Assembly: GCA_004554255.1 (NCBI GenBank)
Contig: SFNC01000003.1
Span: 1 to 46,940 of the forward strand
DNA from: Bacteroidales bacterium
Lineage (GTDB): Bacteria > Bacteroidota > Bacteroidia > Bacteroidales > Muribaculaceae
Direction: 5' to 3'
DNA length: 46,940 nucleotides
Part shown: positions 32,587 to 43,200 of the stretch, piece after piece
Layout of the letters: each line of letters opens with the position of its first letter
How positions within the stretch are numbered: the stretch's first letter is position 1
Translations under genes and position numbers: made by a program
Notes under the pieces: model-generated
Told to the model about the DNA's origin: nothing
Database searches by the model: none
The model's input: the letters and a program-made list of their open reading frames with translations, nothing else

Positions 32587-35334
32587 ATGGAAGAAAAAAA
32601 GCTATTTTTACTTGATGCCTACGCGCTGATTTACCGTGCGTATTATGCGCTGATACGTGCCCCGAGGGTAACCTCGGACGGCCGCAACACCTCGGCCATA
32701 TTCGGATTCTGCAACACGCTGGACGACATTCTGCGCAAAGAGAATCCCCCCTATATAGCCGTATGCTTCGACCCCCCGCACGGCATCACTTTCCGTCACG
32801 AGGTGTATGCCGAATACAAGGCTCAGCGCGACAAGCAGCCCGAGGACATCACTTTTGCCATTCCCTATATAAAGCGGATTATCGCCGCTTACGGCATCCG
32901 TGTCATTGAGGTTCCGGGCTACGAGGCCGACGACGTGATAGGCACCCTGTCGGTAAAGGCTGAGGCCGAGGGGTTCACCACCTACATGATGACTCCCGAC
33001 AAGGACTACGGCCAGCTTGTCACCGACAAAGTGTTCATGTACCGCCCGGCCATAAAGGGTCAGGGATTCGAGGTTCGCGGCCCCAAAGAGATCTGCGACC
33101 GATATGGAATCAGCAATACCCGCCAGGTCATAGACCTGCTCGCGCTGGAAGGTGACGCCTCGGACAATGTTCCCGGATGCCCCGGCGTAGGCGAAAAGAC
33201 CGCCGCAAAGCTTATAGCACAGTTCGGCAGTGTGGAAAACCTCCTTGAAAACATTGCGGAGCTGAAGGGAGCCATGAAAGCCAAAATAGAGCAGAACGCC
33301 CAACAGATTGAATTCTCCAAATTCCTCGTCACCATAAAAACAGACGTCCCGATGGACGAGACTCCGGACGACCTGCTGCGTGCGCAACCGGACTACGACG
33401 AGCTACGCAAGATTTATACTGAGCTGGAATTCAAATCCTTCCTCGCCAAGATTAACGCCACCGAAGCAATTACAGCCCGGGCCACAGAGAAACCGGCCAA
33501 CGAGCCGCCATCGCTGTTCGACTTTGACGCCGAAACCGAATCCGTCCCCCACCCTGCGCAGGTTTTCTCCACGGAATTCACAATCGCCCGCACCGCGGAG
33601 GACGTCGCCGGCGCTGTCTCGGCCGCAATTGCCGCCGGAAGCGCGTCCATAAGCCTGTACGCCGACGGCGAAGAGGCCATGACGGCAGTACTGAAAGGCC
33701 TGGCACTTACCGTGGACAGCCACAACATCTACATCCCCGCCGCGCTGGTTGACGATGGCGGAAAAGCCGCGCTGACGCAGCTTTTCGCCGCCCCGGAGGT
33801 TACGATAGTCTCCCACGACACAAAACGCGACATGATTCTGCTGCGCCGTCACGGCATCAGCTGGTCGGCTCCTTATTACGATACCCGCCTGGCTTACTAC
33901 ATTTTAAAGCCCGAGCAGCCCAACGGCCTCCCCGAAGTCGCCTCCTCTATGCTTGGGCGCCAGCTTTTCGACGCCTCACTGTCGGCCAACGACCGCAAAA
34001 AGCCCATCCACGGGTCGGAACACGACGTTGCCGCCGCGGTATGCGCCCGCGCCGCCACGGTCGCCGCACTGGTAGCGCCTCTTAAAGCAGAAATCGCCGC
34101 CGATGACCAGGATAAGCTGCTGGACGACATAGAGTTGCCGCTGGTTACCGTGCTCGCCGATATGGAATGGCAGGGCGTGCGTATTGACACTGCCGCGCTG
34201 GCGACGATGTCGCAGAACCTCACTGCGCGCCTCGCCGACATAGAGCAGCGATGCTGGGACATGGCCGGCGGGAAGTTCAATATCGGCTCTCCGTCGCAGG
34301 TCGGCGAAATTCTCTTTGACCGCCTGCATATAGACCCCAAGGCCAAGAAAACCAAACGCGGAGGCTGGAGTACCGCCGAGGATATCCTCGAAAAATATCG
34401 CCGCCAGTGGCCCATAGTAGACCTTATTCTGGAGTACCGCGGCGTAAAGAAGCTCCTGGCGACATACATTGACGCCCTCCCCAAACTTGTAAATCCGACA
34501 TCCGGCAAAATCCACACCACATATAACCAGACTGTTACCGCCACCGGACGCCTCTCCTCCGTAAATCCCAATCTGCAGAACATCCCCATCCGCACCGACG
34601 AGGGGCGCATTATCCGCGCGGCCTTTGTCCCCGACCCCGGATGTGTAATGGTCAGCGCCGATTACAGCCAGATAGAACTGCGCCTTATGGCCGCGCTGTC
34701 CGCCGACCCCGCAATGGTCGAGGCGTTCCGCGAGGGCCTGGACATCCACCGCGCCACCGCCGCCAAGATTTACCACAAAGCACTTGACGAGGTCACAGAC
34801 AACGAGCGCCGCAATGCCAAAACGGCCAACTTCGGCATAATATACGGCATCAGCGCATTCGGCCTCAGCGAACGCCTCGGCATTCCCCGCAGCGAGGCCA
34901 AAGCACTGATTGACGGATACATGCGCACGTACCCGGACGTTGACAAGTTTATGGCGCAGGCCATAGAACGCGGCCGCAATGACGGGTATGTCACCACGAT
35001 AATGGGACGTAAGCGATACCTCCCGGACATTAACTCGCGCAATGCCGTGGTTCGCGGATACGCCGAGCGCAACGCCATAAACGCCCCCCTGCAGGGTTCG
35101 GCGGCCGACATCATCAAGATTGCCATGATACGCGTGTTCCGCGAGATTGGCAGTCGCGGAATGCGTTCGCGCATGATTCTGCAGGTGCACGACGAGCTGG
35201 TCTTCAATGTGCCGGAAAACGAACTCGCCGAACTGCAGGACATAGTAATCCGTTGTATGGAAGAGGCCTGGCAAGGCCCCGTGCCTCTGACCGTCGGCAT
35301 CGGCGCCGGCAAAAACTGGCTTGAAGCCCACTGA
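32587..35334 (+). CDS. polA: DNA polymerase I, proofreading site apparently degenerate
   Basis: A 915-aa replication and repair polymerase. The 5' nuclease domain (1 to about 290) is intact: FDPPHGITFRHE, YKAQRDKQPED, GYEADDVIGTL, TPDKDYGQLV, GDASDNVPGCPGVGEKTA. The polymerase domain (about 520-915) is intact: ADYSQIELRLMAALSADP, RRNAKTANFGIIYG (O-helix), MILQVHDELVF. The 3'-5' exonuclease-like middle (about 330-500) keeps KRDMILL (Asp415) but the DxE motif reads LYADG (Tyr358, Asp360) and the last motif aspartate appears to be Ala487. So it probably lacks proofreading, like Taq and Bst enzymes. No Shine-Dalgarno sequence before the ATG. Confidence 0.97.
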   Translation: MEEKKLFLLDAYALIYRAYYALIRAPRVTSDGRNTSAIFGFCNTLDDILRKENPPYIAVCFDPPHGITFRHEVYAEYKAQRDKQPEDITFAIPYIKRIIAAYGIRVIEVPGYEADDVIGTLSVKAEAEGFTTYMMTPDKDYGQLVTDKVFMYRPAIKGQGFEVRGPKEICDRYGISNTRQVIDLLALEGDASDNVPGCPGVGEKTAAKLIAQFGSVENLLENIAELKGAMKAKIEQNAQQIEFSKFLVTIKTDVPMDETPDDLLRAQPDYDELRKIYTELEFKSFLAKINATEAITARATEKPANEPPSLFDFDAETESVPHPAQVFSTEFTIARTAEDVAGAVSAAIAAGSASISLYADGEEAMTAVLKGLALTVDSHNIYIPAALVDDGGKAALTQLFAAPEVTIVSHDTKRDMILLRRHGISWSAPYYDTRLAYYILKPEQPNGLPEVASSMLGRQLFDASLSANDRKKPIHGSEHDVAAAVCARAATVAALVAPLKAEIAADDQDKLLDDIELPLVTVLADMEWQGVRIDTAALATMSQNLTARLADIEQRCWDMAGGKFNIGSPSQVGEILFDRLHIDPKAKKTKRGGWSTAEDILEKYRRQWPIVDLILEYRGVKKLLATYIDALPKLVNPTSGKIHTTYNQTVTATGRLSSVNPNLQNIPIRTDEGRIIRAAFVPDPGCVMVSADYSQIELRLMAALSADPAMVEAFREGLDIHRATAAKIYHKALDEVTDNERRNAKTANFGIIYGISAFGLSERLGIPRSEAKALIDGYMRTYPDVDKFMAQAIERGRNDGYVTTIMGRKRYLPDINSRNAVVRGYAERNAINAPLQGSAADIIKIAMIRVFREIGSRGMRSRMILQVHDELVFNVPENELAELQDIVIRCMEEAWQGPVPLTVGIGAGKNWLEAH

Positions 35335-35379
35335 TTCTTTTAACCCTACTTATACCCTTCCCCAAAAAATATCTCTACG

Positions 35380-37410
35380 ATGAAGTCTCCGGCCCGCGCG
35401 ATGTGCGCATTCTTCATAACCATAGCATTGTGTATTCTGTTGGCGGCATGCGCCTCCATGGGACGCCCCGAGGGCGGCCCGCGCGACGAGACGCCGCCGG
35501 TGTATATGCGCTCTTCACCCGGCTCCGGTGCACGAAACTACAACAATAACAAGGTTGAGGTGTGGTTCGACGAGAACATCCAGCTTGACGATGCCTTCAA
35601 CAAGGTTATTGTCTCGCCCACACAGAAGCAGGCCGCCGTGGTGCGCTCGCTCGGCAAACGTGTTTATGTGGAGTTGCGCGACACCCTGCTGCCCAACACC
35701 ACTTATACCATTGACTTCGCCGATGCCATCAAGGACCTTAACGAGGGCAACATCCTGGACGGCTTCGCCCTGGACTTCTCCACAGGCGAGGACCTGGACA
35801 CCTTGCGTCTTAGCGGCATAGTTCTGGAGGCCAGAACCCTGGAGCCGGCACAGGGAATGACGGTGGGCATCTATGCCGACCCCGTAGACACCATGCTCAC
35901 CACCACACCCTTCCAGCGCCTGGCGCGCACCAACCAGTACGGCCAGTTCACGGTCCGCAACCTCAAGCCGGGACGCTACGGCGTGTATGCGCTGAACGAT
36001 GTGAACCGCGACAACCGCTGGGACCGCTCGGAGGATGTCGCGTTCCTGGGCACCTTGGTGTCGCCGTATGTGGAAAACATAATGGTGAACGACACATTGC
36101 GCAATGCCGAGGGCAACGACTCCATCGTCACCCGCCCCGGCGTGGCGTATTTCCCCAATGACCTGCTGCTCACCTGGTTCAACGAGGATTACAAGAGCCA
36201 GTACCTGCGCGACCACGCACGCCCCGAGCGCCGAAAGGTAACCTTGGGAATGGGCGCACCGTCGGACACCCTACCCTCCGTTACTATCGTGGGCGGCGAG
36301 CTGGACGGCCAGGACATTCTGAAGCATGCGCTGCTGCAGAAAAACGCCACAAATGATACCCTGACATACTGGATGCGTACCCCCGAACTTATGGCCATAG
36401 ACTCGCTGTTTCTGGACATTCGCCATCAGTACACCGACACGCTGGAGCAGGTGGTGTGGAAAAACGACACCATACGCTTCTTCTGGCGCGAGCCCAAAAA
36501 GAAGAAAGAGGACAAAAAGAAGAAAGAGGATGCCGACTCCGTACCGCAGATTGAATTCATTAACCTGCAGATGGCCACATCATCGTCGCACGATGTGTAC
36601 GCACCGTTGCGCATGCGCACAACCACACCCATAGAGCGCATTGACACCGCCGGCCTTCACCTTGATATTTATGTAGATTCGGTATGGACACCAATGCCCT
36701 TCAGCCCGCTTGCCGCCGCCGAGAACAATCCGCTTATGGAGCAGATAATAGACTTTGAGCGCAAGCCGGGTCATAAATACCGTTTCACCGTTGACTCCCT
36801 GGCCATAACGGATATTTACGGGCTGTGGAACAAACCGCTTGCCCACGAGTTTACCGTCCGCGCGCTGGAGGATTACTCCAACCTTATTTTCAAAGTAAGC
36901 GGACAGGACTCCATTCCCATGGTGGTGGAACTGCTGGACGGTTCCGACAAACCTCTGCGCGTTATTCCCGTCACAGACGGCAAAGCCGAGATAAAATACA
37001 TAAATCCGGGCACCTATTTTGCGCGACTGTTCCTTGACGCCAACGGCAACGGCAAATGGGACACCGGCAATATCGCCGCCTCGCTGCAGCCCGAGGAAGT
37101 TTATTACTATCCCGGCAAGCTGGACCTGAAAGCCAACTGGGACATAGAACAGCCCTGGGACATATACAAAGAGCCTATTGACACCCAGAAACCGTACGCC
37201 ATCAAGAAAAACAAGCCCAAGCTGAAGAAAGGCGAGAAAGATCCCAACGCCGAGGGCGAAGTGGAATACGATGAATGGGGCGAGCCCATAGACCCCAACG
37301 AGAACTATCGCCGCAACAACGGACGCCGTAACAATAACAATGGCATGAACGGCTTTGGCGGCCTCCGCGGCGGCCTGCAGACGTCATCGGGCACCGAGTT
37401 CCGCCGATAA
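35380..37410 (+). CDS. Ig-like domain lipoprotein, large
   Basis: A 676-aa exported lipoprotein: signal ending in lipobox LAAC (Cys24), then a bacterial Ig-like domain (about 39-135, ETPPVYMRSSPGSG, VEVWFDENIQLDDAFNKVIV, LPNTTYTIDFADAIKDLNEG) of the type found in many Bacteroidetes surface proteins, a carboxypeptidase-regulatory-like beta module (GQFTVRNLKPGRYGVYALND, DVNRDNRWDRSED, about 140-230), a further beta-rich part with a KKKKED double repeat (373-384), and a second similar module near 550 (GTYFARLFLDANGNGKWDTG). The tail is Asn/Arg/Gly-rich. Likely an outer-membrane surface protein of unknown binding role. Follows polA by 45 nt. Confidence 0.88.
   Translation: MKSPARAMCAFFITIALCILLAACASMGRPEGGPRDETPPVYMRSSPGSGARNYNNNKVEVWFDENIQLDDAFNKVIVSPTQKQAAVVRSLGKRVYVELRDTLLPNTTYTIDFADAIKDLNEGNILDGFALDFSTGEDLDTLRLSGIVLEARTLEPAQGMTVGIYADPVDTMLTTTPFQRLARTNQYGQFTVRNLKPGRYGVYALNDVNRDNRWDRSEDVAFLGTLVSPYVENIMVNDTLRNAEGNDSIVTRPGVAYFPNDLLLTWFNEDYKSQYLRDHARPERRKVTLGMGAPSDTLPSVTIVGGELDGQDILKHALLQKNATNDTLTYWMRTPELMAIDSLFLDIRHQYTDTLEQVVWKNDTIRFFWREPKKKKEDKKKKEDADSVPQIEFINLQMATSSSHDVYAPLRMRTTTPIERIDTAGLHLDIYVDSVWTPMPFSPLAAAENNPLMEQIIDFERKPGHKYRFTVDSLAITDIYGLWNKPLAHEFTVRALEDYSNLIFKVSGQDSIPMVVELLDGSDKPLRVIPVTDGKAEIKYINPGTYFARLFLDANGNGKWDTGNIAASLQPEEVYYYPGKLDLKANWDIEQPWDIYKEPIDTQKPYAIKKNKPKLKKGEKDPNAEGEVEYDEWGEPIDPNENYRRNNGRRNNNNGMNGFGGLRGGLQTSSGTEFRR
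36496..36531 (+). repeat. Two 18-nt tandem repeats encoding KKKKED
   Basis: Two adjacent copies of an 18-nt A-rich unit, identical except for the last base, encode KKKKEDKKKKED in the Ig-like lipoprotein. Probably a flexible charged linker between beta domains. Confidence 0.8.
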
Positions 37411-37458
37411 AGTTTCCCCGTGTTGCCTCCCGGTCTCGCCGGACCCAAAGGAGGACGC

Positions 37459-37497
37459 AAAAAGGTGGTGTATCAAATTATGACACACCACCTTTTT
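37459..37497. terminator. Shared terminator between convergent genes
   Basis: A 13-bp perfect stem (37459-37471 with 37485-37497, 13-nt loop) is bordered by five A on the left and five T on the right, so it can end transcription on both strands: the lipoprotein gene on plus and the DUF4190-like gene on minus. Confidence 0.92.
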
Positions 37498-37517
37498 AGC
37501 TTGTTGATAAATCGTTA

Positions 37518-37772
37518 TCAGAGCGCCGCCAGTATAATGCTGGCAAATACGGTTAAAAGTAAAATGTATAGGCAGGAGATTACCAGGCCGGCGATTGCGA
37601 GGCCTTTTTTGGGCTTGAACATGCCGATGATCGAGAATACGAGACCCAGAATCCAGAGGATCCAGTTCAGGATGGGAACCCAGCAAAGAATGAGGCCGAG
37701 AAGGGCAAGAACGAAACCGGCAACACCCATTCCGTTGCCTTGCTTAACAACAACTACTTTTTCTTCTTCCAT
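37518..37772 (-). CDS. Small DUF4190-like membrane protein
   Basis: An 84-aa protein with a short polar head (MEEEKVVVVKQGNG) and two or three membrane helices (about 16-51 and 58-83), separated by FKPKKGLAIAGLV, which resembles the conserved loop of DUF4190. The function is not known; such proteins are common in Bacteroidetes and Actinobacteria. It is a single-gene unit with a good -7 box upstream and a strong terminator downstream. Confidence 0.82.
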   Translation of the reverse strand: MEEEKVVVVKQGNGMGVAGFVLALLGLILCWVPILNWILWILGLVFSIIGMFKPKKGLAIAGLVISCLYILLLTVFASIILAAL

Positions 37773-37819
37773 TGTTTGGTATTTTTATTGGTTAATAAAT
37801 ATATTTAAGGTTATGTTCG

Positions 37820-37827
37820 CAAAGATA
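37820..37827 (-). promoter_or_regulatory. Promoter -7 element for the DUF4190-like gene
   Basis: TATCTTTG on the minus strand, a full match to TAnnTTTG, 47 nt before the ATG. The -33 box is not clear. Confidence 0.6.
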
Positions 37828-37936
37828 TGCAAAAAAAACATCAGTATAGCAGTCTAATGTGTTAATATATCTTAAATATATTTTATGACTGTCTTTTTGT
37901 ATCGTATTGTACGGTGAAACGAGATTATAAAATACA

Positions 37937-37975
37937 CCTGCCGCAAAGTCTTTATTGCTAAGACTTTGCGGCAGG
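37937..37975 (-). terminator. Terminator of the efflux-lpxA operon
   Basis: A 16-bp perfect stem (37937-37952 with 37960-37975, 7-nt loop), followed on the minus strand by a T-rich run. Lies 25 nt past the lpxA stop. Confidence 0.92.
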
Positions 37976-38000
37976 ATTATTTTATGGATAGACTGTAGGG

Positions 38001-38792
38001 TCAGTCTTCGTCGTAGTAAGGAATACCGGCTATGCGCAGGTTATTGGCACGGATAAAGTCAAGGATGCCGTCGCGGATACGACCCGGCTCAACGTCTGTC
38101 TCAATGCGCTTAAGAGCATTGTAAAGCGATGTCTGAGTCTGGAATATGTGGCGGTATGCCTTGGCGGCAGACTCGATTTCCGAACCGGAGAAATGGTCCT
38201 TGCGACCCATCAGAACGGCGTTTACGCCATAGTAAACAGCGGGGTTGTGCGCCATAATGATGTATGGTGGAACATTGTTGGAGATGCGTGTGCCGCCTTT
38301 CACGAACACCCATTCGCCGACATGAATACCCTCGTTGAGGATTACGGCATTGGACAGGATGCAGCATTCGCCCACCTGAACCTCACCGGCGATTTTCACA
38401 CCGTTTCCAAGGACTGTGTGCCCGGCGATTACACTGTCGTGACCGATATGGCTCTCGGCCATGATGAAGTTATGGTCACCGATTCGTGTTCCGCCCTCGT
38501 GGTTTACACCGCGGTTGATGATAACCTGCTCGCGGATGATGTTGTTATTGCCGATATAGCAATAAGTGAATCCGCCTTTCCAGCGAAAATCCTGGGGGTC
38601 GGCGCCGACAACAGCACCCTGAAACACCTTGTTGTTCTTACCCATGCGGGTGCCGCGGATAATTGATGCGTAAGGCATGATTTCGCAGCCCTCGTCAATC
38701 TCCACATCCTTGTCAATAAAGGCGAAGGGGTGAATCTTGACGTTCTCGGCAATCTTTGCCGAAGGGTCTACATAAGCTAATTTACTGATCAT
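38001..38792 (-). CDS. lpxA: Acyl-ACP--UDP-N-acetylglucosamine O-acyltransferase (LpxA-type)
   Basis: A 263-aa left-handed beta-helix acyltransferase, the first step of lipid A synthesis. Hexapeptide repeats fill about residues 6-190; AESHIGHDSVIAGHTVLGNG contains the probable catalytic His, DPQDFRWKGGFTYCYIGNNN and NNIIREQVIINRG match the LpxA substrate region, and VNAVLMGRKDHFSGSEI and AAKAYRHIFQTQTSLYNAL are the C-terminal helical part. It follows the RND outer-membrane channel gene by 21 nt, away from lpxC or fabZ. It may be the only lpxA or a paralogue; acyl chain length cannot be judged. Confidence 0.9.
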   Translation of the reverse strand: MISKLAYVDPSAKIAENVKIHPFAFIDKDVEIDEGCEIMPYASIIRGTRMGKNNKVFQGAVVGADPQDFRWKGGFTYCYIGNNNIIREQVIINRGVNHEGGTRIGDHNFIMAESHIGHDSVIAGHTVLGNGVKIAGEVQVGECCILSNAVILNEGIHVGEWVFVKGGTRISNNVPPYIIMAHNPAVYYGVNAVLMGRKDHFSGSEIESAAKAYRHIFQTQTSLYNALKRIETDVEPGRIRDGILDFIRANNLRIAGIPYYDED

Positions 38793-38813
38793 GGTAAATA
38801 ATTTTAAAGGGTT

Positions 38814-40208
38814 TTATCGGCCTCCACCCATGGACTGGTAAAGGGCAACGATGGCCTGGACGCGGTCCAGTTCGGTGTTAATACGGTTCATCTGCGCCGA
38901 CAGCAGGCTCTGCTGTGCGGTAAGCACTTCCAGATAAGTGCCGTTGTCGTAGAGCAGAAGGTCGTTGGTGTACTGCACGGCCTTTTCCAGGTCCTCTACC
39001 TGAATGTCGAGGGAAGCCTTGCGCTCGCCTGCTTTTTCGTAGACGGTGAGGGAGTTGCTTACATCGGCGGCGGCATTGAGCACGGTGCGCTCGAATGCGT
39101 TGAGCTTCATCTGCTGGTTAAGTTTTGCGGCCTCAAGGCGCGCCTTGTTCTGTCCGCGGCTGAAGATGGGAGCCACCAGAGAACCGGCGACATTCCAGAA
39201 CCACTCGCCGGGATTTTGGATAAGCGTTCCGAACGAGTTTGTAAACCCACCGTTGGCAGTGATAGTAAGACCGGGGTAGAAGGCAGCGCGTGCCTGATTG
39301 GTGCTGTAATAAGCAGCTGCCATATCGCGCTCAGCAGCAGCGACATCCGGGCGCATGGCAAGGTATTGCATGGGAACGCCCTGCATCAGCATATCGGGCA
39401 TGGCCAGAGTAGCGTCGGGCGACACTTCAAAGTGTTGCGGCAGGGTGTTTAAGAGCAGCGACATGGAGTTGTCGAGATGATGGCGAGCGACTTCCAGGTT
39501 GGTAACCTGTGCCAGTACGGAACGGTAGTTGGCGTCGGCCTGAACAACACCGGCCTCGGTGATGTTGGCGGATTCCTTGAGGTCGCGCATTGTCTGCACG
39601 CTCTTTTCCCAGAGCAGCGCGGTGCTGCGGCAGAGGCGCAGCTGTGCCTCGGTGGCGGCGATGGCATAATAGCAGTTTGCAACGCCGGAGATTATCTGCG
39701 AGCGCACGGCCTGAGCATAGTCCTCGCTACGCTCCACGGCAACCTGTGCGCCGCGCTTGCTGTTGAGCAGCTTGCCGAATATATCCACTTCCCAGCTTAC
39801 TGTAGCGGGAATCTGGTATGTCCAGTTGTTTGTGGACCCGGGCAGCGAAGTGCCGGAGATGCCGCCGTTGGGGGCGATGGCAACGCTGGGCAGGAACGCC
39901 AGTTTGGCGCCGTTGAGCTGCGCTTTTGCCACACCGACATTAAGCTGGGCATCCTTAAGGTTGGTGTTGTTTACCAACGCGCGATTGATGAGGTCGGCCA
40001 GAACGGGATCGGTAAAGACATCCTCCCACAACATGTTGCCGAAAGCGGCCTTGTCGTACGAGGCCGAATCGTTGCGGGCCTCCACGTATGCCGCGGTGAG
40101 AGCCGTGTTCTGCGGCGTCTCGTATTTCTTGTAAATTCCGCACGAGGTGGCGGCGCCGCCTATTACGGCGCCGGCCACGGTGAGGATTACGGCTTTCTTT
40201 ATTGTCAT
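38814..40208 (-). CDS. RND efflux outer-membrane channel (OprM/NodT family)
   Basis: A 464-aa lipoprotein-type TolC family channel: lipobox ATSC (Cys23), then two long repeated helical halves (EVARHHLDNSMSLLLNTLP; RPDVAAAERDMAAAYYSTNQ is the OEP signature). It forms the outer-membrane end of a three-part pump with the next two upstream genes (20 nt from the pump gene). Confidence 0.95.
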   Translation of the reverse strand: MTIKKAVILTVAGAVIGGAATSCGIYKKYETPQNTALTAAYVEARNDSASYDKAAFGNMLWEDVFTDPVLADLINRALVNNTNLKDAQLNVGVAKAQLNGAKLAFLPSVAIAPNGGISGTSLPGSTNNWTYQIPATVSWEVDIFGKLLNSKRGAQVAVERSEDYAQAVRSQIISGVANCYYAIAATEAQLRLCRSTALLWEKSVQTMRDLKESANITEAGVVQADANYRSVLAQVTNLEVARHHLDNSMSLLLNTLPQHFEVSPDATLAMPDMLMQGVPMQYLAMRPDVAAAERDMAAAYYSTNQARAAFYPGLTITANGGFTNSFGTLIQNPGEWFWNVAGSLVAPIFSRGQNKARLEAAKLNQQMKLNAFERTVLNAAADVSNSLTVYEKAGERKASLDIQVEDLEKAVQYTNDLLLYDNGTYLEVLTAQQSLLSAQMNRINTELDRVQAIVALYQSMGGGR

Positions 40209-40228
40209 AGTCGTAATTGTTTTTCGGG

Positions 40229-43200
40229 TTAATTTTCAGCCTCGTCAGCTGTCGATGCAAACTGTTTGAGCTCGTTGCCGATGGTACCTCCGGCTTCCTC
40301 GTCGCTGAACTTGATGGGCGTTATCTTCTCGTTGAGATACTGGAAGGCCACGAACATCGCGGGCACGATGAGAACCTGGAGCACCATACCGATAAGCATA
40401 CCGCCGATAGAACCTGCACCTAAGGCACGGTTACCGTTGGCACCTACTCCGTGCGCGAACATCATGGGCAACAGACCGATAATCAGCGCCAGAGATGTCA
40501 TGAGGATAGGACGCAGACGGGCGGTGGCACCGGCGATGGCCGAGTTGATGATGGACATACCGGTGTGGCGGCGCTCCAGCGCGAACTCAACAATAAGAAT
40601 GGCGTTCTTGGCCAACAGACCGATAAGCATAATCAGCGCGATCTGCAGGTAAACGTTGTTGCTGACGTCGCAGAAGTCGGCGAAGATGAATGTACCCATC
40701 AGACCGAAGGGGATGGAGAGGATTACCGCTAAGGGCAGCACATAACTCTCATACTGAGCCGAGAGCAGCAGGTATACGAACAACAGACACAGTCCGAATA
40801 TGATTCCGGTAGCGCTGCTGGACGACTGGCTTTCCTCGCGGGTCATACCGGCATACTCGTAACCGAAGCCCTGGGGCAGAGTCTGGGCGGCTACGCGGTC
40901 GATTGCGGCGAGAGCCTCACCGGACGAGTATCCTTCGGCGGGGTTACCTGTAACGGATATTGATGTGTACATATTGAAGCGGTTCATAAGGTCGGGACCG
41001 TAAACGCGGCGCAGGCTTACAAAGTTGGAGATGGGAGCCATTTCCATGCCGTTGCGCACCTTGATTTTATTGAGGGTTTCGGGGTTTACACGGTCCTCGG
41101 GAGCGGCCTGCATCATTACACGGTAGATTTTACCGAAGCGGTTGAAGTTCGACACGTACATACCGCCATAGTATCCCTGCAGTGTGGACAGGATTGTCTG
41201 GGGCGAAAGTCCGGCCTGTTTAACCTTTGCGGCGTCAATGTCCACCATGTACATGGGGAAGGTGGGGTTAAATGTGGTGTATGCCATCCGGATTTCCGGC
41301 TGCTGGTTAAGCTGAGCCAGGAAGCCCTGAACCACGCCGAAGAACTCGTTGATGTCGCCGCCGGTCTTGTCCTGCATCTTGATTTCAAAACCGTTTGTAG
41401 CAGAATAACCGGTAATCATAGGCGGTGCGAATGCCACGATACGTCCATCCTTGATGGAGGCGGCGATGCCGTATATCTGTTTCAGAATATTATCAGCGCT
41501 TTCGGCCTCGGAGCGATCTTCCCACGGATCCAGTTTGATAATGAATGCTGCGTATGTGGGGCCCTGTCCGGCGATAAAGCTATAGCCGAGAATCTTCATG
41601 GTGTATTTCACACCGGGAATCTTGAGCAGAGCGGCATCCAGCTTGTCGCAGACCTCCGAGGTACGTTCCTGTGATGTGCCCGGCGGCATATCTACCATGG
41701 CGAACAGCGTACCGGTATCCTCGTTGGGCACCAGGGCGGTGGGGGTGCGGCCCATGAGCCATACCAGAACCACCAGCGAAGCAGCAACGATGCTGAAGGA
41801 AATAACCTTATGGTGTACAAAGAACGATGCGAAGTGCTTGTAAACGCCCAGAAGTTTGCCGAAGCCCTTGTTGAAGCCGGCATGGAAACGTTTGCTGAAG
41901 ATACCGAGGATGGTGATAATGGCGCAGGCGATACCGATAATCAGATGGATAGTGTTGGAGTCGCTGTACCATCCCAGCACCATGAAGGTGATGGTGGCGC
42001 AAAGGAACAGGAAGGTGATAAGGGGATGAATGTTGAGCGTGAGCGAGCGGCGAGCGCGGCGGCCTACTGTACGTCCGGCCTCGCTGTATGCCTCCTTGAG
42101 GCCCTGCTTCAGGCTCTTCTTGTTGCCATTCTCGTCCTTACCGCGCAGGAACACGGCGCAAAGTGTGGGCGAGAGCGTAAGAGCGTTCAGCGCCGACAGA
42201 CCGATGGCGATGGCCATGGTAAGACCGAACTGGCGGTAGAACACACCCGAGGTGCCGGGCATGAACGACACGGGGATGAACACCAGCATCATTACAAGGG
42301 TAATGGACACCAGCGCGCCGGCAATCTCGTCCATAGCGTCAATAGAGGCACGGCGGGCGCTCTTGTAGCCTTCGTCAAGCTTGGCGTGCACGGCCTCCAC
42401 AACCACAATCGCGTCGTCCACCACAATCGCGATAGCAAGCACGAGAGCGGACAGGGTGATAAGGTTGATGGAGAATCCGATGAGGTTCATGAAGAAGAAC
42501 GTACCCACCAGGGCCACGGGGATGGCGATAGCCGGGATAAGTGTGCTGCGGAAGTCCTGCAGGAACACGTATACCACAAAGAACACCAGGATGAATGCCT
42601 CCAGGAGGGTCTTGATAACCTCGTGGATAGAAGCTTCAAGGAAGTCATTGTTGTTCATGGGGATAGCGAACTCCATGCCGTTGGGAAGTTCCTTCTGCAG
42701 GTCGTCCACCACCTTAAGACAGTCGTTGATGATCTGTGTTGCGTTGGAGCCGGCGGTCTGGAACACGATAGCTGATGTAGAGGGCTTGCCGTTAAGAGTG
42801 TTGGCGAAACCGTACTGCACACGGCCCAGTTCAACGTCGGCGACATCGCCGAGGCGGAGCACTTCGCCGTTGCTGTTGGCACGAATCACGATGTCCTCGA
42901 ATTCCTTGGGCTGAGTAAGACGTCCCTTATATTTAAGTGAGTACTGGAACGACTGGTTTCCCTGCTCGCCGAAAGCACCGGGAGCTGCCTCCACGTTCTG
43001 CTCGGCAAGGGCATTGGTAACGTCCGATGGCATCAGATTATACTGGGCCATAACATCCGGACGCAGCCATATACGCATTGAGTAGTCGGCACCGAACGAC
43101 ATCACGTCACCCACACCGCTCACACGCTGCAGGGCGGGGATAACGTTGATTTTCATGTAGTTGTCCAGGAACTGGCCGTCATACTGGCTGTCGGGCGAGA

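Noticed and set aside
33976..35331. A 451-codon open frame on the minus strand across polA
   Set aside because: It lies opposite the well-supported polymerase gene, has no recognisable domain, and long antisense frames are expected with this codon usage.
41810..42775. A 321-codon open frame on the plus strand opposite the RND pump
   Set aside because: His/Gly/Asp-rich composition typical of antisense reading of membrane helices; no family resemblance.
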